A stretch of 64,000 nt of DNA, taken from assembly GCA_013816485.1 (NCBI GenBank), contig JACDEI010000027.1, positions 1 to 64,000 of the forward strand. Direction: 5' to 3'. Source of the DNA: Planctomycetota bacterium (GTDB taxonomy: Bacteria > Planctomycetota > UBA11346). Each line of letters opens with the position of its first letter. The stretch's first letter is position 1. The notes under the pieces are model-generated. The model did no database searches, had not been told where the DNA came from, and worked only from the letters and a program-made list of their open reading frames with translations. This document shows, piece by piece, positions 8,792-17,902 of the stretch. Both the position numbers and the translations under genes were made by a program.

Positions 8792-8960
8792 GTAGCTGCG
8801 GGCTACTGGCTGCGAGCTACGAGCTACGAGCTACGAGCTACGAGCTACGAGTCCGACTGCCAATTTCTGTAGCACTGGACACCAACGACAAACCCCGGTG
8901 GCAACCACCGGGGTTTGTTGACGAACTCGCAACTCGTAGCTAGCAGCTCATAGCTCGCGG
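8792..8960. repeat. GAGCTAC heptad array with inverted partner around a terminator
   Basis: The left arm (8792-8852) repeats GAGCTAC five times in tandem with variants before it. The right arm (8922-8960: ACTCGCAACTCGTAGCTAGCAG...) is its degenerate reverse complement. The pilC terminator sits in the middle. The site lies between the pilC stop and the gpmI start. Confidence 0.8.
8889..8920 (-). terminator. Strong intrinsic terminator after pilC
   Basis: A 13-bp perfect stem (CAAACCCCGGTGG / CCACCGGGGTTTG) with a CAA loop. It is GC-rich at the tip and flanked by TTTGTTG on one side and TTTGTCG on the other. It lies 58 bases beyond the pilC stop and before gpmI, so it should close the trpG-to-pilC run. 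Confidence 0.88.
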
Positions 8961-8977
8961 CGCATCGCGCCGCGTCA

Positions 8978-10231
8978 TCACGACGCTTGCGCACCGAGCT
9001 GTTCGATCAGCTTGATCAACGGCATGAACAACGCGATGACGATGAAGCCGACCGCGCCACCCATGAAGACGATCAGCAGCGGTTCGAGCAACGACATCAT
9101 CGCGGCCACGGCGGAGTCGACCTCTTCGTCATAGTTGTCGGCGATCTTGATCAGCATCTTGTCGAGTTCACCGGTCTCTTCACCGACCTTGATCATGTTC
9201 ACCACGATGTCGTCGAACACACCAGAGCGGCGCAGCGGCTCGTTGATGGTCTCGCCTTCCTTCACCGAGTCGCGCACGGCCTGGATGGCGTTGCGCACGA
9301 CGATGTTCGGGGTGGCGGATTTGGTGATGTCGAGCGCATCAAGGAAGCCGACGCCCGAGGTCACCAGTGTACCAAGCGTACGGGTGAAGCGCGCGACCGA
9401 GCTCTTCTTGATGATGTTGCCGAATACCGGGGTCTTCATCATCACTCGGTCGATGAAGTTACCGCCCTTCTCGGTCTGGCGGAGCATCTTGATACCGATG
9501 ATGGCGAGGATGAGGGCCAGAAGCAGCGAGGCGCCCCACCACGAGCCAATGAAGTTTGAAAAGTCGATCAGGGCGATGGTGACGCCCGGCAACTGCACAC
9601 CGAGTTCCTTGAAGATCTGTTCGAACTTCGGAACGATGAAGACCATGATGAAGGTCAGGATCGCACCGGCGATGGTCATCACCGCTGCGGGATAGACCAA
9701 CGCACCGATGACCTTTTTCTTCAGCCGTTCGGCCTTCTCGCGGAATTCCGCGAGACGACGCAGGATGACGTCGAGCGCACCAGCAGTCTCGCCGGCCTTC
9801 ACCAGGTTGGTGTAGAGCTTGTCCCAGATCTTGGGGAAGCGGCTCATCGCATCGGAAAGCATCGTACCGCTCTGCACCTCTTCCGTCACACCACCGAGGG
9901 AGGACTTGAACTTCCCCGGGCGCTGCATGTCGGTGAGGATCTGAAGCGACTGCACAATCGGCAGACCGGCGTCCTGGAGCGTCGAGAGCTGACGGGTGAA
10001 CAGCGTGACGATCTTGGGTTTGACCCTGCCGAAGCTGAAACCACCGCCGGCCCTGGCCGCGCCACCGGCCTGCGACTTGCCGGTTTTGGCCTTGGCTTCC
10101 TTAACCTCGATCGGCAGCAGACCCTGGCGTTTGATGGCGGCGATGGCCTCCATCTGCGACGACGCTTCGATGGAGTCGGAGATCTCCTTGTTCGAGCGCT
10201 TGTCGTGGGCTTTGAATTGGAAGACCGGCAT
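8978..10231 (-). CDS. pilC: Type IV pilus / type II secretion inner-membrane platform protein (PilC/GspF family)
   Basis: 417 residues, the usual length. It anchors the assembly and retraction ATPases at the inner membrane. Two homologous T2SSF domains are seen: the first around FTRQLSTLQDAGLPIVQSL (residues ~75-200), the second around FTRTLGTLVTSGVGFLDALD (~275-400). Three hydrophobic helices lie at about 175-195 (VYPAAVMTIAGAILTFIMVFIV), 220-245 and 380-405. GGAG lies 8 bases before the start. It is the last gene of the pilT-pilB-pilC set, 40 bases after pilB. Pilus or pseudopilus function cannot be separated here because no pilin or secretin is in the window. Confidence 0.93.
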   Translation of the reverse strand: MPVFQFKAHDKRSNKEISDSIEASSQMEAIAAIKRQGLLPIEVKEAKAKTGKSQAGGAARAGGGFSFGRVKPKIVTLFTRQLSTLQDAGLPIVQSLQILTDMQRPGKFKSSLGGVTEEVQSGTMLSDAMSRFPKIWDKLYTNLVKAGETAGALDVILRRLAEFREKAERLKKKVIGALVYPAAVMTIAGAILTFIMVFIVPKFEQIFKELGVQLPGVTIALIDFSNFIGSWWGASLLLALILAIIGIKMLRQTEKGGNFIDRVMMKTPVFGNIIKKSSVARFTRTLGTLVTSGVGFLDALDITKSATPNIVVRNAIQAVRDSVKEGETINEPLRRSGVFDDIVVNMIKVGEETGELDKMLIKIADNYDEEVDSAVAAMMSLLEPLLIVFMGGAVGFIVIALFMPLIKLIEQLGAQAS

Positions 10232-10271
10232 GGCCAGCTCCGTGGTTCAGGGGGACGAAACGGTCAGAAAC

Positions 10272-12032
10272 TCAGTCTTCAGCCGCCAAGGTCTCGCGGA
10301 TGACTTCTTCGATGGTGGTGATGCCGGCGTAGATCTTGGTGATGCCAGCGTCGCGCAAGGTACGCATGCCTGCACGTTGGGCAGTGATGCGGATCTGTGC
10401 CGCCGATGCCCGGCTGAGCATCTGCTCACGGATGGCATCGTTGACATCAAGCATCTCATGGATCGCCGTACGACCACGATAACCGGTGTTCTTGCAGTTC
10501 TCGCAGCCCTTGCCGTAGTAGAAGCGCTGCGACTCGGCGTCGCGCGACTTGATGCCCAGGGACATCAGTTCTTCCTCGCTCGGCTGGTAGGGCGCCTTGC
10601 ACTTGGTGCAGATGGTGCGTACCAGGCGCTGGGCGACGATGGTTTCGAGCGTTGCCGAGAGCAGGAACGGCTCGATGCCCATGTCGAGCAGACGCGTGAT
10701 GGCGGTCGGCGCGTCGTTGGTGTGCAGCGTGGTGAAGACCAAGTGACCGGTCAGCGACGCCTCGATGGCGATCTTGGCCGTTTCTTGGTCGCGCACCTCA
10801 CCCACCAGCAGGATGTCGGGGTCCTGACGCAGGATGGCGCGCAAGCAGTGGGCGAACGAACGTCCCACCGAATCGTCGACCGGCACCTGGATCAGACCAT
10901 TGATCTCGTATTCGACCGGATCCTCGGTGGTGATGATCTTGACCGAGTCCTCGTTCACCGCCGACAGCGCCGCATAGAGCGTGGTGGTCTTGCCCGAACC
11001 AGTGGGGCCGGTGACGACCACGATGCCGTTAGGTTCTTCGATCACCTGTTTGAATTGCGCCAGCAGGTCATCGGTGAAGCCGACCTTGTCGATGTCGAGA
11101 CTGACCACCGAACGATCGAGAATACGGATCACGACCGATTCGCCGAACATCGTCGGCAGCGAGCTCACGCGCAGGTCGACCTCCTTGTCGCCGATGCGGA
11201 TGGGGATCTTGCCGTCCTGCGGCAGACGACGTTCGGAGATGTCGAGGTGCGACATGACCTTGATGCGTGCGACCAACGCGGGCGCCAGGGTCTTGGGCAC
11301 CGGCAGCATCTCGTAGAGCACGCCGTCGATACGGTTGCGCACGCGGAAGATGTCTTCGAACGGCTCGAAGTGGATGTCCGAGGCCTGGGCCTTCACCGCG
11401 GTGAGCAGGATGAGATTGAGCAGTTTACGCACCGGCGCGGATTCCGCCGCCGCCGCCGCATCACTGGTGTCGACGCCGGCGAAGGCGTTGGCGTCGATGG
11501 AGAAGGTCTCCTGTCCACCCTGACCGGTGTTGGAGGCGTCCTCATCGCCGATGGTGTCCATCAGGTCTTTGACCGTCTGGGCGTTCTTCTCGCGTTCCTG
11601 CGAGTAGTACTGCGTCAAGGCCTCGGTGATCGACGCCTCGCTAGTCAGCGCCGGACGCACCTGCGCAACACCGAGCATGAACTTGAGGTCATCGAGCGCG
11701 GCGAGATTGTCGGGATCCGCGGTGGCGATCACCAGCGTCTTGTCCTCCATGCGTACCGGGATGATGCGGTAGGAGTTGGCAACGTTGCTGGGGATCTTGT
11801 CGATCAGGCCCTGCGGCAGCACCAGCCCGCTGAGCTGCACCGGCTCCAGGCCGAGCAGTTGACCACAGGCGTACATCACCACCGATTCGGGGATGCCGTG
11901 TTTCTGGCAGGCCTCGATGATGTCGAGGCCGCCTTTCTTGTGGTCGTTGTAAATGTTCTGTGCGGTCGCCTGATCGACCTCCTCCATCTTGTGGAGGAGT
12001 TTCAGCAGCGCCTTGGGATCGACCCGGATCAT
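10272..12032 (-). CDS. pilB: Pilus/secretion assembly ATPase (PilB/GspE family)
   Basis: A 586-residue hexameric ATPase driving pilus extension or type II secretion. The order is: MshEN-like N-domain (~1-150), low-complexity linker (~155-200), and a motor domain with Walker A GPTGSGKTTT (~342-350), Asp box, Walker B ILLVGEVRDQETA and His box. The four-cysteine zinc site CTKC...GCENC follows Walker B, as in PilB/GspE and unlike PilT. Its ATG overlaps the pilT stop by 4 bases, with GGGAG 7 bases upstream, so translation is probably coupled. Confidence 0.95.
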   Translation of the reverse strand: MIRVDPKALLKLLHKMEEVDQATAQNIYNDHKKGGLDIIEACQKHGIPESVVMYACGQLLGLEPVQLSGLVLPQGLIDKIPSNVANSYRIIPVRMEDKTLVIATADPDNLAALDDLKFMLGVAQVRPALTSEASITEALTQYYSQEREKNAQTVKDLMDTIGDEDASNTGQGGQETFSIDANAFAGVDTSDAAAAAESAPVRKLLNLILLTAVKAQASDIHFEPFEDIFRVRNRIDGVLYEMLPVPKTLAPALVARIKVMSHLDISERRLPQDGKIPIRIGDKEVDLRVSSLPTMFGESVVIRILDRSVVSLDIDKVGFTDDLLAQFKQVIEEPNGIVVVTGPTGSGKTTTLYAALSAVNEDSVKIITTEDPVEYEINGLIQVPVDDSVGRSFAHCLRAILRQDPDILLVGEVRDQETAKIAIEASLTGHLVFTTLHTNDAPTAITRLLDMGIEPFLLSATLETIVAQRLVRTICTKCKAPYQPSEEELMSLGIKSRDAESQRFYYGKGCENCKNTGYRGRTAIHEMLDVNDAIREQMLSRASAAQIRITAQRAGMRTLRDAGITKIYAGITTIEEVIRETLAAED

Positions 12033-13114
12033 TCCGCGGCTCCCGGTGCGCCGCCCATCTCCTGGACCTTGCGCTGGAGGAAGGTCTGGTCTTTGCAGTA
12101 GCCCATCATCTGGGCGAAGTCGATGGTGCCGGCTTGGTAGAGTTTGAAGAGCCAGTCGTCGAGCAGGATCATGCCCTGGTTGGCGCTGGTCTGGATGGTC
12201 GAATCGATACGGAAGGACTTGTTCTCGCGGATGAGGTTCGAGATCGCCGCGTTCATGATCATGATCTCGAAGGCGGCCACGCGGCCCTTCTCTTTCTTCG
12301 GCACCAGGGCCTGCGAGATCACCGAGATCAGGTTGCCGGCAAGCTGCGTGCGCACCATCTCTTGCTGGTTGGTCGGGAACACGTCGATGATGCGGTCGAC
12401 CGTGCGCGAGGCGCCAGTGGTGTGCAGCGTGCCGAACACCAAGTGGCCGGTTTCAGCCGCGGAGATCGCCGCGCTGATGGTGGCCAAGTCACGCATTTCA
12501 CCGACCAGGATGACGTCGGGGTCTTCACGCAGCGCGCGGCGCAGACCTTCTTCGAAGGACGGCACGTCGATATGCAGCTCGCGCTGGTTCACGATCGATT
12601 TCTTGTGGTTGTGGTAGTACTCGATCGGGTCTTCGATGGTGATGATGTGCATCTCTTCCTCAGTGTTGAGGAAGTCGATCATCGTCGCCAGGGTGGTGGA
12701 CTTACCCGAACCGGTCGGGCCGGTGACCAGGATCAGACCGCGCGGACGGGTGATGAGATCTTTGATGTGCGGCGGCAGACCGATCTGGTCGAAGGTCAGG
12801 ATCTCCGACGGGATCAGGCGCAGCACCATGGCGATGCGGCCCTTCTGCTTGAACACGTTGACGCGGAAACGCGCCTTGTCGAAGTAGCCGATGGCGAAGT
12901 CGGTGGAGCCCATTTCCGCGATCTCGGCCTGGCCGCGTTCGCTGGTGATCTGCTTCATCAGCATGGCCGTATCGTCGGCCGTCAGTGCCGGCATCTTGAG
13001 GCTCTTGATCGAGCCGCTGATGCGGAAACTCGGGGGTCGTCCGACGGTGATGTGGATGTCGGAAGCCTTTTGCTGCAAACAGACTTCCAGCAATTGATTC
13101 ATGTCTAAGGCCAT
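12029..13114 (-). CDS. pilT: Twitching-motility retraction ATPase PilT
   Basis: 361 residues from the chosen start. Retracts type IV pili by ATP hydrolysis. A PAS-like N-domain (QQKASDIHITVGRPPSFRI) precedes Walker A GPTGSGKST (~132-140), Walker B VILVGEMRDLAT, the His box TGHLVFGTLHTTGA and the PilT-specific C-terminal signature AISNLIREN. There is no four-Cys zinc site, which separates it from PilB. The track's first Met adds 16 residues; the Met at 13114 has AGGTGA upstream and matches the usual PilT start. The presence of PilT favours a true retractable pilus over a plain type II secretion system. Confidence 0.95.
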   Translation of the reverse strand: MALDMNQLLEVCLQQKASDIHITVGRPPSFRISGSIKSLKMPALTADDTAMLMKQITSERGQAEIAEMGSTDFAIGYFDKARFRVNVFKQKGRIAMVLRLIPSEILTFDQIGLPPHIKDLITRPRGLILVTGPTGSGKSTTLATMIDFLNTEEEMHIITIEDPIEYYHNHKKSIVNQRELHIDVPSFEEGLRRALREDPDVILVGEMRDLATISAAISAAETGHLVFGTLHTTGASRTVDRIIDVFPTNQQEMVRTQLAGNLISVISQALVPKKEKGRVAAFEIMIMNAAISNLIRENKSFRIDSTIQTSANQGMILLDDWLFKLYQAGTIDFAQMMGYCKDQTFLQRKVQEMGGAPGAAE

Positions 13115-13248
13115 GTGGTCACCTACCGGCTGATGATCATGGACCAGCCCCCTCACCAGCAATCAAGCCGGACTCAGCGCATCAGCGGGGTGTGTGACCA
13201 AGCCTTGCAGTGCCGCACACGCGCGGCGACATGCGCTGGTGCGTCGGC

Positions 13249-14805
13249 TCAGGGAGCGACGGGCGCCGCTGGTGGTGGAACCTCGACCGCGGGCGCTGCG
13301 CCCGGCGAATCCGGCGGCAATGCCGGTGGCAATGCCGGTGGCAATGCCGGTGGCGATTCCGGTGACGATTCCGGTGACGATTCCGGTGACGATTCCGGTG
13401 ACGATTCCGGTGACGATTCCGGTGACGATTCCGGCGGCAATGCCGGCGGAATCGCCGACGGCAATGACGACGGCAGGCCGGCATCACTGACACGCTGCTC
13501 AATCAGCGCCGGCAGACTGCGGTAGTCGATGACCGACGCCCGGCGCAGATCGTCGAGCACCCGTTTGGTGCGCGGCGCCAGATCGCTGTCGACGATGTCG
13601 GCGACCACCTGGGCCCGGACCTCGGCGAAGACCGGTTCCTTGCCCGCACGCCGGCCATGCACCAGCAAGAGCTCGATGCCCTGATCGGAAATCACCGGCG
13701 ACAACAGCATTGGATACGGCGGCTGGGCCGCGAAGACATCGTCCATGGCCCGTTGAGCCACCTTCCGGGTGCCCTTGATCGGACGGCTGCCGTCACGATT
13801 GACCCAACCGAGCCGGCCACCGGCGTCGGCGTTCTGCTCGAAGGGACGGCCGAATACCTGGAAGTTGCGTTCGAAGCTCACCTGGCGTTTGAAGATCGAT
13901 TGATGGAGCTGGATCATCACGCTCATCAGGCGGTCCTTCTCCGCCTGCGTCACGCGTTCCTTGCCGTCGGGTCCCTTGCTCGTTTGGTACGGGATGTAGA
14001 TCACGCTGAGGTCCGCTGCTGCCTGCACGCGATAACGCTCGATGTGACTGGTGAACCACTCGTTGAGCTTCTCCTCGCTGAGCTCCGCCGCGGCGCGCCG
14101 TTCGACCAGCGAGCGGATGCCGGCACCCATGCGGAAACCTTCCTGACGGACGTACTCGTCGAACGGCACCTTCTGGGTCTGCTCGATGAAGGCGCGGAAG
14201 TCGACGTACGGCTGTTTGCGCGCTTCCAGGCCCTCGTAGTGCCGTTTCTCCATGCGCTTGATCTCCTTGGCGATCAGCGCGTCATCTACCACCACGCCTT
14301 CCTTGGCCAGGGCGTTACGCACCAGGGCGATGCCGATGAGGTCCTCGCGCGCATCACCGGCTTTTTGCTTGAGCAGTTGCGCCGCAACGCTCACCCGGCT
14401 AACGCGCCACGAGTTGGTCTGCACCAGGGTGTCGTGATCGCCGAGTTTTTCCCAATCGGTGCGCTTGAACTCCTCGTCAAGCATGGTCATGAGCTGCTGC
14501 ACCCCCTCCTGTTTGAGCAGCGCGTTCTCGACTTCGCGCAGGGTGATGACGTGGCCATCGACCACCGCGACTGCCAGCGCGCCACCGGCGGGCACCGCGC
14601 TGGATGGTGGCGTAGATAATGGTGACGTGGATGACGCCGGCTTGGCAACCGGTCCCCAGGCGTTGGTCGACGGTCCACCGGGCGCAGTCGCCGTCGACGT
14701 GCTAAACGACGGGCGCAGGCCATAGACCAGCGCCGCGCCGGCCAGCAAACCGATGACCAGGTATTTCACCCGCGTTCCCAGCGGGACCTCGGCGGCATCG
14801 CTCAC
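13249..14805 (-). CDS. Membrane-anchored SurA/PrsA-like peptidyl-prolyl isomerase with Ser-Pro-Glu repeat tail
   Basis: 518 residues. One N-terminal membrane helix (KYLVIGLLAGAALVYGL, ~13-30) is followed by a Pro/Ser/Ala linker, a SurA_N-like helical chaperone region (~75-260) and a degenerate parvulin-like domain (~265-400, with LGWVNRDGSRP). It probably folds or escorts exported proteins. The C-terminus is a low-complexity tail of SSPE units and then LPPA units, encoded by a 12-bp DNA repeat, ending in a Pro/Ala run. It overlaps rsmA by 4 bases and is followed by pilT 134 bases on, which would fit a role with pilus or secreted subunits, though that is only context. Confidence 0.75.
   Translation of the reverse strand: MSDAAEVPLGTRVKYLVIGLLAGAALVYGLRPSFSTSTATAPGGPSTNAWGPVAKPASSTSPLSTPPSSAVPAGGALAVAVVDGHVITLREVENALLKQEGVQQLMTMLDEEFKRTDWEKLGDHDTLVQTNSWRVSRVSVAAQLLKQKAGDAREDLIGIALVRNALAKEGVVVDDALIAKEIKRMEKRHYEGLEARKQPYVDFRAFIEQTQKVPFDEYVRQEGFRMGAGIRSLVERRAAAELSEEKLNEWFTSHIERYRVQAAADLSVIYIPYQTSKGPDGKERVTQAEKDRLMSVMIQLHQSIFKRQVSFERNFQVFGRPFEQNADAGGRLGWVNRDGSRPIKGTRKVAQRAMDDVFAAQPPYPMLLSPVISDQGIELLLVHGRRAGKEPVFAEVRAQVVADIVDSDLAPRTKRVLDDLRRASVIDYRSLPALIEQRVSDAGLPSSLPSAIPPALPPESSPESSPESSPESSPESSPESSPESPPALPPALPPALPPDSPGAAPAVEVPPPAAPVAP
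13315..13445. repeat. 12-bp coding minisatellite
   Basis: GGCAATGCCGGT units are followed by six GGTGACGATTCC units and then GGCAATGCC again, all with a 12-bp period. The array is inside the isomerase gene and in frame, encoding LPPA and SSPE units. Its length should vary easily by slippage without breaking the frame. Confidence 0.9.
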
Positions 14806-15683
14806 AATGGCACTCCTTCTTCGCCTGGCACGGCGGTGTTCGCGGCAACCGTGCCCACAGCCCGGTGCAACGCCAGCAGCTCCGGCGCATCAAGGCCTTC
14901 CAGCCTGCGGTCCGCCGCGATGCCGCAAGCATGGCAGGCAGATTCCGCGGCCGCGCGTTCCACGCCGTGATCGCGCAGCGCACGCACCACCACCTTGCGC
15001 CGGGCGGCGAACACCGCGCGGCACCAGCGTCCGAAACCATCCGGCAGCGCCGCCAACGGTTCCCAGCGCAGGATCGCACTGTCGACGCGCGGACGTGGAT
15101 AGAAACAGTCCGGCGGCAGCTTGCGCAACAGCCGTGGCCGACCGGCGGCTTGCAGCACCGCCGCACTGGCACCCCAGGCATCCTGCCCGGGACGCGCGCA
15201 CAAGCGCTCGGCGGCCTCCCACTGCACCGTCACCACCGCCAGTTCCGGCGGGCGTGGCAGCGCGGCGGCATTCAACAGCACCGGCAGTGCGACATCGTAC
15301 GGCAGGTTGGCACCGAGCCGCCAGGGACCGCTGGCCGCGGCAGCGATGATCGCCGGATGCAGCCGGTTCTTGTTCACGAGACAATCACCATGCACCAGCG
15401 TCAGCCTGGTCGGGATCAACGCGCTGAAACGCGCGGCAAGCAGATCATGCAGACCATGATCGATCTCCACCGCGGTCACCCGTGCGTCCGCCGCCAGCAG
15501 GCGTTCGGTCAACACGCCGGTGCCGGGACCCACCTCCACCACCATGCCGTCGGCCGTCAACGCCAGCTCCGCCACCAGCGTCTGCAACGCTGCGGCATCG
15601 ATCATGAAGTTCTGGCCGAAACGGTGCAGCGGCGAGAGGCCCGCACCGGTGAGCGCCGCCAACACCTCCTGTTTGAGGCTCAT
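14802..15683 (-). CDS. rsmA: 16S rRNA dimethyladenosine transferase (KsgA)
   Basis: A SAM-dependent enzyme that dimethylates two adjacent adenosines in the 3' hairpin of 16S rRNA during small-subunit maturation. 293 residues. Seen: FGQNFMID (family start), SAM motif I VEVGPGTGVLTERLL, acidic VEIDHGL, the catalytic motif IV as NLPYDVALPVL, and FYPRPRVDSAILR. It overlaps the upstream DUF4340-like gene and the downstream isomerase gene by 4 bases each, indicating a translationally coupled operon. Confidence 0.94.
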   Translation of the reverse strand: MSLKQEVLAALTGAGLSPLHRFGQNFMIDAAALQTLVAELALTADGMVVEVGPGTGVLTERLLAADARVTAVEIDHGLHDLLAARFSALIPTRLTLVHGDCLVNKNRLHPAIIAAAASGPWRLGANLPYDVALPVLLNAAALPRPPELAVVTVQWEAAERLCARPGQDAWGASAAVLQAAGRPRLLRKLPPDCFYPRPRVDSAILRWEPLAALPDGFGRWCRAVFAARRKVVVRALRDHGVERAAAESACHACGIAADRRLEGLDAPELLALHRAVGTVAANTAVPGEEGVPL

Positions 15684-17857
15684 GGGGCGACCTGCGTCGC
15701 CGGAGCGGCGAGGAATTGCCGCAGTGGTGGCAGCAATCCCGCCTGCTGATCCAGCGGCAGGAACTGACGACCACTGACGATGCTGCGCAGGCCGGCGCCA
15801 TCGACCAGCACCGGCAGCTGTCCGTCACGCGGTTGGCCAAGATTGAGCGTCACCCGGATGTTCGCCTCGCCAGCGCTGGGATAGGCGAAGACCACCGAGC
15901 CGCTGAGTTGGTCCGGCGGAAAGGCACCGGCTTCCGCTTCACGGCGCACGGCGCGCAGAGCGGTGACCAGGCGCAGGAAGCGCCGCACCTCCACCGCGTC
16001 GGCCGGCTGCGGGTCGCCCTGCGCTCGGCCAGTGGCATCGAGTGGCTGCGCCAGCCACAGGTCAGCACGTTGGATCAGGGCGAACCGTCCACCCGGACCG
16101 GTGAACTCGATGCGCATGACCTGGCTCGGCACCAACGGCAGCACCAGATCATCGGTCAGCGGTGCCTGCAACAGGTCGAGCAACTCGGCGTCGACCAAGT
16201 GGCTGATGCCGCTCTCCTTCTCGACCGCACGCCAGCGCTCGCCTTCGGGAGCGAAGGCGAAACCCAGATCCTGATCGGTGGTGTCACCCAGGCGCGTGTG
16301 GTCATTGGACAGCCGCACCTGCGCCTGGGCAAAACGGATGTCGAGTTCGAACGCCGGATCGGCGATCACTGCGCGATCAGCCGCGGTGGGCAGCCGTACC
16401 GCCACGCTGCGAGCGGTACAGAACGCGCGCGCCAAGCGATCGATCGCCAGCGGACTGACGCCGCCGCCGGCATCCTTCGGCCACGTGCGACGCCAGACGC
16501 CCTCGGCTGTGCCAGAACCGGCGGCGACCGCGACCACCTCGGCTCGGCCCGCATCGTCGCCACGATGCCACTGACGCTGGATCTTCACCACGCGTTCGGC
16601 ACCGCGCAGGGTCAGCGCGTGGTCGAGCATGTCATCGGGCACCAGCCGACGCAGCAACTCCGGCATGGCGATCGCCGTCGCCACGTGGGTCGGACTCCAG
16701 ATGCGGTCACCATCGATGGCGACCTCCAGGGTGCGCTGATCAACGCGGAAGACGAACGTCAGACGCCGGGCGTCCGCCGGGGGCATCTCGCCGGGCTGGC
16801 GTCGTTTGGGATCGCGCACCGCGGTCTCATCGAGCGTCATGGCGATGAGCGCGGCGGCGGTCTCGCTCGCGGCTTCACGTCCGCCCGGCCACACCACGTC
16901 CCATTGGCTGCGTCCGTGGGCGACGTCGTTCAGGCCGTGTTTTTCCAGGCGGAAGCGCAAGCCTTCCTGGTCGTGTACGCGGATCTCGCCGAGTGGACGC
17001 AGGCCGAATTCGGTCTCCAGATTGAACAGGTAGTCGCCGGTGAAGCGCGCAAGAGTGGTCTTCCAACGCGCGAGCGCGTCAGCGCTCAGACGCTGGACCG
17101 GCAGGTTGTCGACCTGGATCAGGCCGCCATCGCCATCCGCCCACAGACGTACCAACTGCTCCGGTTCGGTGAGGTCCTGATAGCTGAGGCGCACCTGATG
17201 CAGCGGCGGGGCGAGCGGCGCGGTGCGGCGTCCCAGATCGTCCAAGCGCAACTGCTCGAGTAGATCGTAGAGGCGGTTGATGCGGCGGTTGAAATCCGGC
17301 CGTTCGCTGTGCAACGGATCACGCCAACCACCGGCGTTCAGGCGCAGGCTCACACCATCGATGTTCACCCCGTGGATCGGTGACAGGTCGAGCAACAACG
17401 CGCGGTCGAGCCGCACCGCCAAGGCAGCGAGACGGTCGGTGATATCCTTGCCACACGGGATCAGGCGGTGGCCATCCCAGACGTAGAAGTCGTTGCCGCT
17501 TCCGCCCCAGCGCAGGCGTTGTCCGTTGCCCGCCACCTCGCGATCGCCGTTGATGCCATAGTCGGCGAGGCGGTCCTCGGGCGTCACGATGGCGACGCGC
17601 TCGTTGATGGTCAGCGAGGTGATGAACGACCACAACATGCGGTGGCGATTGACGTCGAGCGGGCGCTCGATGCCGTCGATCACGACCTTATTGTCGTCGA
17701 CCTCTTGGGTCGTTCCGCCAGCCACCACACGGTACCGCGTCGGCGCCTCACCGCGCCAGAGCGGCGGATCACGTGTCTCTTCGGCCGCCGGCCAGAACAC
17801 GTACAAGGCGCCGGCCACCAGCACGCACAGCAGAACGAGGTATCCGAGACGTCCCAT
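15680..17857 (-). CDS. Large membrane-anchored protein, DUF4340-like
   Basis: 725 residues with one N-terminal hydrophobic helix (LGYLVLLCVLVAGALYVFW) and a long extracytoplasmic part. The layout (membrane anchor, then repeats of the type VDDNKVVIDGIERPLD... ADYGINGD, and 'VDQRTLEVAID') resembles DUF4340 proteins that accompany gliding-type ABC transporters, but I see no diagnostic motif, so the family call is tentative. It lies 45 bases after scpB and overlaps rsmA by 4 bases. Function unknown; position suggests envelope or pilus-related work. Confidence 0.6.
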   Translation of the reverse strand: MGRLGYLVLLCVLVAGALYVFWPAAEETRDPPLWRGEAPTRYRVVAGGTTQEVDDNKVVIDGIERPLDVNRHRMLWSFITSLTINERVAIVTPEDRLADYGINGDREVAGNGQRLRWGGSGNDFYVWDGHRLIPCGKDITDRLAALAVRLDRALLLDLSPIHGVNIDGVSLRLNAGGWRDPLHSERPDFNRRINRLYDLLEQLRLDDLGRRTAPLAPPLHQVRLSYQDLTEPEQLVRLWADGDGGLIQVDNLPVQRLSADALARWKTTLARFTGDYLFNLETEFGLRPLGEIRVHDQEGLRFRLEKHGLNDVAHGRSQWDVVWPGGREAASETAAALIAMTLDETAVRDPKRRQPGEMPPADARRLTFVFRVDQRTLEVAIDGDRIWSPTHVATAIAMPELLRRLVPDDMLDHALTLRGAERVVKIQRQWHRGDDAGRAEVVAVAAGSGTAEGVWRRTWPKDAGGGVSPLAIDRLARAFCTARSVAVRLPTAADRAVIADPAFELDIRFAQAQVRLSNDHTRLGDTTDQDLGFAFAPEGERWRAVEKESGISHLVDAELLDLLQAPLTDDLVLPLVPSQVMRIEFTGPGGRFALIQRADLWLAQPLDATGRAQGDPQPADAVEVRRFLRLVTALRAVRREAEAGAFPPDQLSGSVVFAYPSAGEANIRVTLNLGQPRDGQLPVLVDGAGLRSIVSGRQFLPLDQQAGLLPPLRQFLAAPATQVAP

Positions 17858-17902
17858 GTGCCGGTCAGCTCCGTCGCTTCGTACACGCCGGAGCCATGTG
17901 GC

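Noticed and set aside
7258-8943. 561-residue plus-strand ORF
   Set aside because: It is antisense to gpmI and continues into the GAGCTAC array, giving repeats such as 'YELRATS'.
9996-12101. 701-residue plus-strand ORF
   Set aside because: It is antisense to pilB and the start of pilC; the pil genes have full catalytic motifs, the ORF has none.
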